Shown in pieces: positions 58,701 through 64,000 of a stretch of 64,000 nt of DNA. The notes under the pieces were generated by a model. It was not told the origin of the DNA. It ran no database searches and saw only the letters and a program-made list of their open reading frames with translations. The translations under genes were made by a program, and so were the position numbers. The stretch comes from Perognathus longimembris pacificus (taxonomy: Eukaryota; Chordata; Mammalia; Rodentia; Heteromyidae). The stretch's first letter is position 1; every line of letters begins with the position of its first letter. The stretch spans positions 11,174,826 to 11,238,825 of the forward strand of contig NC_063171.1 of the NCBI RefSeq assembly GCF_023159225.1, in the 5' to 3' direction.

Positions 58701-59164
58701 TCTTTCCCATTGTGGACATTTGTCATTTCCAGTGCCTCAGATGACTTAGAGGATGTAAAGTGTGTGGCCTACATCTGCGCCTGGCCCGTAGCCAACCGAG
58801 CACAGCTGAGCTGAGAGACCTGCCCACCCTGAGTTGGCCATTCGCTCCTGAACAAGAGTTAAATACTTGTTTTAAACTGCTGAAATTGGGACTAGTTTTT
58901 AAGCAACCAAAGCTAACTATTTGGTCACTCAATGAGTTCCTGTGATCTTCCAGGAATACGTTAGGGTCAAGAACTAGAGATGTATGAGATATAGTTTTTG
59001 CCCTTCGCAATGGGTCTAGTCCAAGGTTCTTGAAGGATCTGTGTCTTAACAATGAGATATTCTGCCTTTTAGGAGGGTGAAATCTTTGTCTGTCACATTA
59101 CTTCTTTGAGATAACATTGTTTCATGTTTTCAGAAGCTTTTGTGTAAATAAATGATTACTTCTG

Positions 59165-59365
59165 TGGTGGCATTATTTTTTGTTTTCATTTCTGGCATTT
59201 GCTAAGCTAGCTTTCTTCACTTAAGCCACACATTCCAGCCCTGTTTATTTTCTTATTAATTTTGAGTTTGGATCTTATGAAATTTTCTACCAGGGTTAGC
59301 CTCAAACCTCAGTCCACTCACTCTCAGGATTACAGTCATGAACCATGAATCTCCAGTGCCTGCAT
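59165..59365 (-). repeat. Old composite SINE, antisense
   Basis: A tRNA-like remnant at 59165-59245 is followed by a B1-like unit whose end reads CTCAGGATTACAGTCATGAA. Diverged. Confidence 0.5.
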
Positions 59366-59369
59366 TCCT

Positions 59370-62340
59370 TATCATTTTTTAACTATACAGAAAAATATAT
59401 TTCATTATAACATTTTAAGGCATATGTGCATATATAATGTTCCCTGATAATAGCCCCTCATTGTGTTCTCTTGTCTCCTTTCCATTTGTTTCATTGTCAA
59501 AATCAGTTTCCCTTCTTTTATGTCTTTCTTAAAAAATTCTAAATTTTGTATATAGGAGAAAGAATGTTATATTTGTCTGAGTTTGGCTTACTTTACTTAC
59601 TATGACCTCCTTCCATTCATTTTCCTGTAAATATCATCTTTTTATTCATCTGTTACTACATAAATTTTCATCACATACAGGCATTTTCTTTATCCATTCA
59701 TCTGTTGATGGATACCAAGGGAGCTTGATACCAGAACTTGGCTATCATGAATACTGTGTGATTAACATGGGTAGGTGGGTATCTACATAATGTGTTGATT
59801 TGGGTTCCTCTGAGTATACCAGGAGGACTAGCAGGATCTTATGGAAGTTCTATTTTTTAAGAAATTTTCACATTGTTTTCCATAGTTATTGCATTAATTT
59901 ACATTTACACTATTCAAACAAATAAGCAAAAGAAAAGTAAAACAAAACAGAAAGCCTAAAAAGCTGGGACATGCTTAATGGTAGAGCTACAGTGATCCTT
60001 TATGCTCCCTCCACCTCACTGGGATTGGTTGTTGTTTACTTTCTTGGGGATAGCTCTTCCTAAGGGCTAAATACATGGACATTTTTTTTCATGTATTTAT
60101 TTTCCATTCATACTTTTTTTGAGAACTATGCAATTCATTTTTCTGTTGGTTGATGAGGTCACTTATTTGGCTTATAAATTTTCAGGCTATTTATATGTTT
60201 GGGAGGTTAAATACCTTGTCCGAAGAATAGCTAACATGGATTTTTATTTCTATTTTTCCACCTTCTGTTTCTTGAGTTTTGATTTTTTTCTTTGCTATGC
60301 AAAAATTTCTGTATCCTATACAATTCCATTTATCAATTTTCCTCCTTTTCTTGAGCTGTCAGAGTCATATTTAGGTCATTGCATAAAACTTGAAGTATTT
60401 TCCCTAGTGGTTTCAAAGTTTCAGCTCTTATATTAAGATCCTTGACCACATTGAATTGATATTTTTTTACAGGATGACAAATAGGGATCTAATTTTAGTA
60501 TTATATTTGTGGTGAATGTTTTTGGCACTTTCAGAACCAGGGACTATAGTTCTCTGAGTTTAGTTTAGAATTCTCTATCTTGTTTCATTGGTCTTCATAT
60601 CTGCTTTTGTGTCAGCACTAGGCTCATCCTGACACTATGGATCTGTATTATAATTCAAGACCTGGTTTAGTAATTCCTCCAGAATTGTTCATTTTGCTAT
60701 TCTGGCTTATCTTTTGTCTCAATATCTATTTTAGAAATATTTTTTCTATGTGTGTGAAGAATGTCAATGAATTTTTCTGATGCTTGTATTAAATATGCAG
60801 ACTGATTTAGGTAACAGAGCCATTATACAATATTAATTCCACAATAAACATAGGAGGTTTTTCCATTTTTCTGGAGTTATTTTCAATTTATTCAATACTT
60901 TATGATTTATACTGTAGAAATATTTTACATCTTTGATTTGGTTTATGCTTGGCATTTTATCTTAAACATTTGAGGCTATTGGGAATAGGATTATTTCCCT
61001 GATTTCTTGTCAACTTATTCATCATTGTACATGGAACTTGGTTTTTGTATGTGGGGTTTGTATTCTACTACTTTGCTGGGAATATATATCTAACTGACTT
61101 TTGTTAGAGTTTCTGGTATGTTTTAAGTATAGAATCCTGTTTTCAAGTGGAGATAATTTGATTTTTCCTTTTTAGTTTATATCCCTTTTATGTCTTTTTC
61201 TTGCCCATTTTCTCTGGCTAGAAATATGAATAATATACTTAATATGAGTGAGGAAGCAGTTTTGACCCATTCCTGAATTTGTATAATATTAGCTATAAAT
61301 TTGTCATATATAACCTTTATTATATTGAAATATAATCTTTAATACCTGGTTTCCTCAGGAATTTCCTCATGAAAATACATTAAATTTTGTCAAATGTCTT
61401 TTTGCATATATTTAAATGATTGTGTGAATATTCTGGTGATTTTTAAGTATTTTATTTTCATATTTATTTATTTTTCCCATTTACTCATTTGCCTATGTCA
61501 AATCATCATTGCATCTCTGAAGCAAAACAAACTTGTTCATTTTTTAAAATATTTTTAGCATATTGAATTTTGTTTTCGAGAATTTTATTTATGCCAGGTG
61601 CCAGTGGCTCATGCCTGCAATCCTAGCTACTCCAGTGGCTGAGCTCTGAAGATTGTGATTCAAAGCCAGCTGGGGTAGACAGTCTGTGAGACTCCAGTTA
61701 ACCACCAGAAAACCAGAAGTGATGCTGTGGCTCAAGTGGTAGAGCACTAGCCTTGAGCTGAATAGCTCAGGGACAGTACCTGGGCCCAGATTTCAAGCCC
61801 CACAAGTGACCAAAACAAAACACAATAATTTTATTGATGATTTTTGTATCTCAGTTTATTAGAAAAATTGGTTAATAGTTTTATTTTCTTTTTGGTTATG
61901 TTTTACCTAGTTATGGCAGCTGGGTAACATTGGCTTCATAGAATGAGTTTCAAAGTTTGAAGTGTTCTGTTACTAATTTTATGAAATTTTTGATGAGATT
62001 GGTGTTCTTTCATCTTTAAAGTCTAATTCAGCAGTGAATCTGTCCAATAGTAACATTTCTTTGCTGGGAGTGTTTTTTTTTTTTTTTTACTGTTTTTCAA
62101 TTTCATTGTAGAAATGCTCAGGTTGTTTTTACCCTTTGGGTTTAAATTAGGTACTAACCTTTTTTCTTAGCTATAAAATTTTCTCTCAGCAGTTCTTCTG
62201 CTATGTCCCACAAAGTATATTTATACATTTTTGTTCCTAGGAATCTTAATTTCCTTTGTGATTTTTCAGTGATTCCATCACTATTTTGAATAGTTTCTTC
62301 AGCAGTTGATTTTTGGTTTTATTTAATTATGATCCTGAAA
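59370..62340 (-). mobile_element. Ancient L1 (ORF2 and 3' end), antisense
   Basis: The reading matches antisense mammalian L1 ORF2 in order. From 59580 to 59930 is the C-terminal end (TCTGTTGATGGATACCAAGG, TTTTCCATAGTTATTGCATT). From 60100 to 60700 is the post-RT region (CTTGACCACATTGAATTGAT, TTTCATTGGTCTTCATATCT). From 61000 to 61450 is the RT region (TACTTTGCTGGGAATATATA, AAATTTTGTCAAATGTCTTT). Around 61920-61960 is upstream RT (TTGGCTTCATAGAATGAGTT). No frame is open. Highly diverged, so much older than the other L1s. A SINE is nested at 61597-61826. Confidence 0.82.
61597..61826 (+). repeat. Composite SINE inside the ancient L1
   Basis: Left: GTGCCAGTGGCTCATGCCTG, AATCCTAGCTACTCCAGTGG. 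Right: AGTGATGCTGTGGCTCAAGT, TTTCAAGCCCCACAAGTGAC, A/C-rich tail. AATTTTATTTATG before and AATTTTATTGATG after form the TSD. A good full-length example of the B1-like plus tRNA-like design. Confidence 0.9.
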
Positions 62341-62494
62341 GATACAACTGATTCACTAACACTCAGAGCTAATAGCTCTAAGATTTTTGTCCATTGGGAT
62401 CAGCATCCTGCAGGAGAATAGATGCTAATGGTAAAACAAACAAAACCTAGTATAATTCTTACCATATAAAAAAAAAGTTTAAATTCTGTTTTAG

Positions 62495-62731
62495 ACTTGA
62501 CTGCCAGAGGCTTATGCCTATAATCCTTACTACTCAGGAGGCTGAAACCCAGATTTGGCAGGAGACATTGATTGCATATTAACATACCCCTTCCCTTCCC
62601 CCTTTTCCCCAACTCAAAAAATAGAACAGCCAGAATTGAAGCTGTGGCTCATGTGGAACAATTCCAGACTTGAGCAAAAAACTATGGAACAGCACTCAGG
62701 AGCTCAGTTCAAGCTCCAGTACCAGGACAAA
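62495..62731 (+). repeat. Composite SINE with GATA tail
   Basis: Left: GGCTTATGCCTATAATCCTT and ACTCAGGAGGCTGAAAC. Right: GAAGCTGTGGCTCATGTGGA, then CAGTTCAAGCTCCAGTACCA. A CCCTTCCC-rich stretch sits between the halves. Its A-rich tail continues as the (GATA)n array. Confidence 0.78.
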
Positions 62732-62743
62732 ATAGATAGATGG

Positions 62744-62798
<55 letters not shown>
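62732..62798. repeat. (GATA)n microsatellite
   Basis: About 16 units of GATA with one interruption (TGG at 62741). It starts where the SINE tail should be, so it grew from that tail. Confidence 0.96.
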
Positions 62799-64000
62799 GG
62801 AAATTTAAACTGCTTTCCCTGGGCCCATGAGTAACTCAAAGCAGGAGAAGAAAAGCTTGACAGCTTTGCCCCCATTTTTATGTCTCTCTGCACTAAGACA
62901 TTCTCTCTGCAGTCACTGACTTTGGAATTTAGTAACTTATTTACATGGACTGAAACTGCTCCTAAGAAACAGAGAATGTCTTCAGGACAGCTCACCCAGA
63001 AGGCATCAGTGTCTGCTTTATCCTGATCAGTGATGACAGCAAGAACAACTGCTCTAGAAACTTTCTTAAAATGAGGAGTGAAAAAATGATCAATGGGATC
63101 CTACCTTGACCATAGTAAAACATAGTTCTCGCCCTCTGCCCCCAGTTTTCTGTCTAAGTGTATAACTCGTGTTTATTCACCAAATATGGCTAAAGATGTA
63201 CTTATGTGCTGTCTTCCCATGACTGCTACTTAATAAATTTCCATGCTCTATCCTTTCTAATGTCTCTTTATTTGGCATATAAGGGGTATTGGCCAGACAT
63301 GACATGAGAAACTCCTTGAGTGTGGGTCTGGGATGCAAAGGCTCTGATTTCTATAGCAAAATGGAATTAAATTTCCTCCAGAAATGTTAGTAATTTCAAT
63401 GCATCAGTCATGTTGACAATGCAGGCCTGGGGGAATTAAACTTGAGGCACAGTCCTCAGCATGCTAATGCTGGTTGCTTACCAAAAATCAATAAGTAATC
63501 CCTGCCCATTATCAAACCTATGCTCGGCACGGCCATCCGGATTCTGGGGTTCACATGTTGATGAGAAACCAGATGCCCAGTGTAGTATAATCACAATTTT
63601 CTTTGCTTGCTTGAATAGCATTCCACAGTATTCCAGAAGCACCACAGAAAATTTTGGAAAACGATACAAGGTCCAATGAGGTTGAAGTCTGGGCTGCATG
63701 TTTAAAGGTTAATTTAAGACACAGAACAAGAATGTGTCTTGTTTTGATTCATGTGAATGAAATTCTTCAATAACCTCTCCAACTCTTGGATTCTGCCTTT
63801 TTACAGAGTACTTAACATTCATCATCACTTAAGAGCAATGTATTTTGTGGCACTGTAGTGAGATTGGTCTTCCAAATCTTAGCCAGAGTAACTCTATCTT
63901 CTAGTAAGCTAAGTTAGCAAGCCCTTTCTTCCCAGAGATTGCATTATGTTTTCTGAGACCACAGAATTCTTGATCAGGGGGAGGATGGAATTCACATCAA
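62799..64000. other. No recognised gene or repeat
   Basis: Unassigned to the window end. Opposed short frames near 63461-63699 carry no protein family signature. Confidence 0.45.

Noticed and set aside
62732..62798. CRISPR-like repeat array
   Set aside because: A simple 4-bp tandem repeat without spacers, in a mammalian genome.

Overview
This window is mammalian nuclear DNA: AT-rich, intron-free of any recognisable exon, and packed with retrotransposons. Its short interspersed elements (SINEs) point to a rodent, most likely a geomyoid (pocket gopher, kangaroo rat or pocket mouse). The commonest young SINE is a dimer of an ID-like (tRNA-Ala-like) left half and a second tRNA-like right half, which matches what I recall as the geomyoid IDL-Geo family. 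A second, older SINE joins a B1-like (7SL RNA-like) left half to the same right half. The species call is an inference. The repeat structures are read directly.

I find no host protein-coding gene, structural RNA gene, CRISPR array or operon. Every long open reading frame I could interpret is a LINE-1 (L1) fragment, lies opposite one, or is translated simple repeat. The window is probably intergenic or lies inside a large intron.

Layout: 1-14.9 kb holds old SINEs, MaLR-type LTR fragments, L1 3' ends and simple repeats. From 14950 to 22445 there is a full-length plus-strand L1 with a 5'UTR promoter, broken ORF1 and ORF2, a G-rich 3'UTR and a perfect 16-bp target-site duplication (TSD). From 22.5 to 43.7 kb are SINEs, truncated L1s (two with the twin-priming inversion), a solo LTR at 31.1 kb and a large CCTT microsatellite at 38.1-38.4 kb. 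From 43.8 to 48.4 kb is an older 5'-truncated L1 carrying a young SINE and a solo LTR. From 50.8 to 54.0 kb is a young 5'-truncated L1 with most of ORF2 still open. From 54.3 to 56.8 kb is an L1 head without a tail, interrupted by another solo LTR. From 58.6 to 62.3 kb is a very old antisense L1. The last kilobase is unassigned.

The genes that act together here are those of the L1 machinery. ORF1 encodes a coiled-coil and RRM RNA-binding protein. ORF2 encodes an APE-type endonuclease, a reverse transcriptase and a C-terminal zinc-knuckle region. That machinery copied the L1s and also the SINEs, as shown by shared A-tails and long TSDs. All ORFs in this window are disabled. I saw no previously undescribed functional system. 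The points most worth a second look are a frameshift shared by two L1 copies, the SINEs with interchangeable left halves, a 3'-truncated L1 head with short flanking repeats, and three solo LTRs with clean boundaries.
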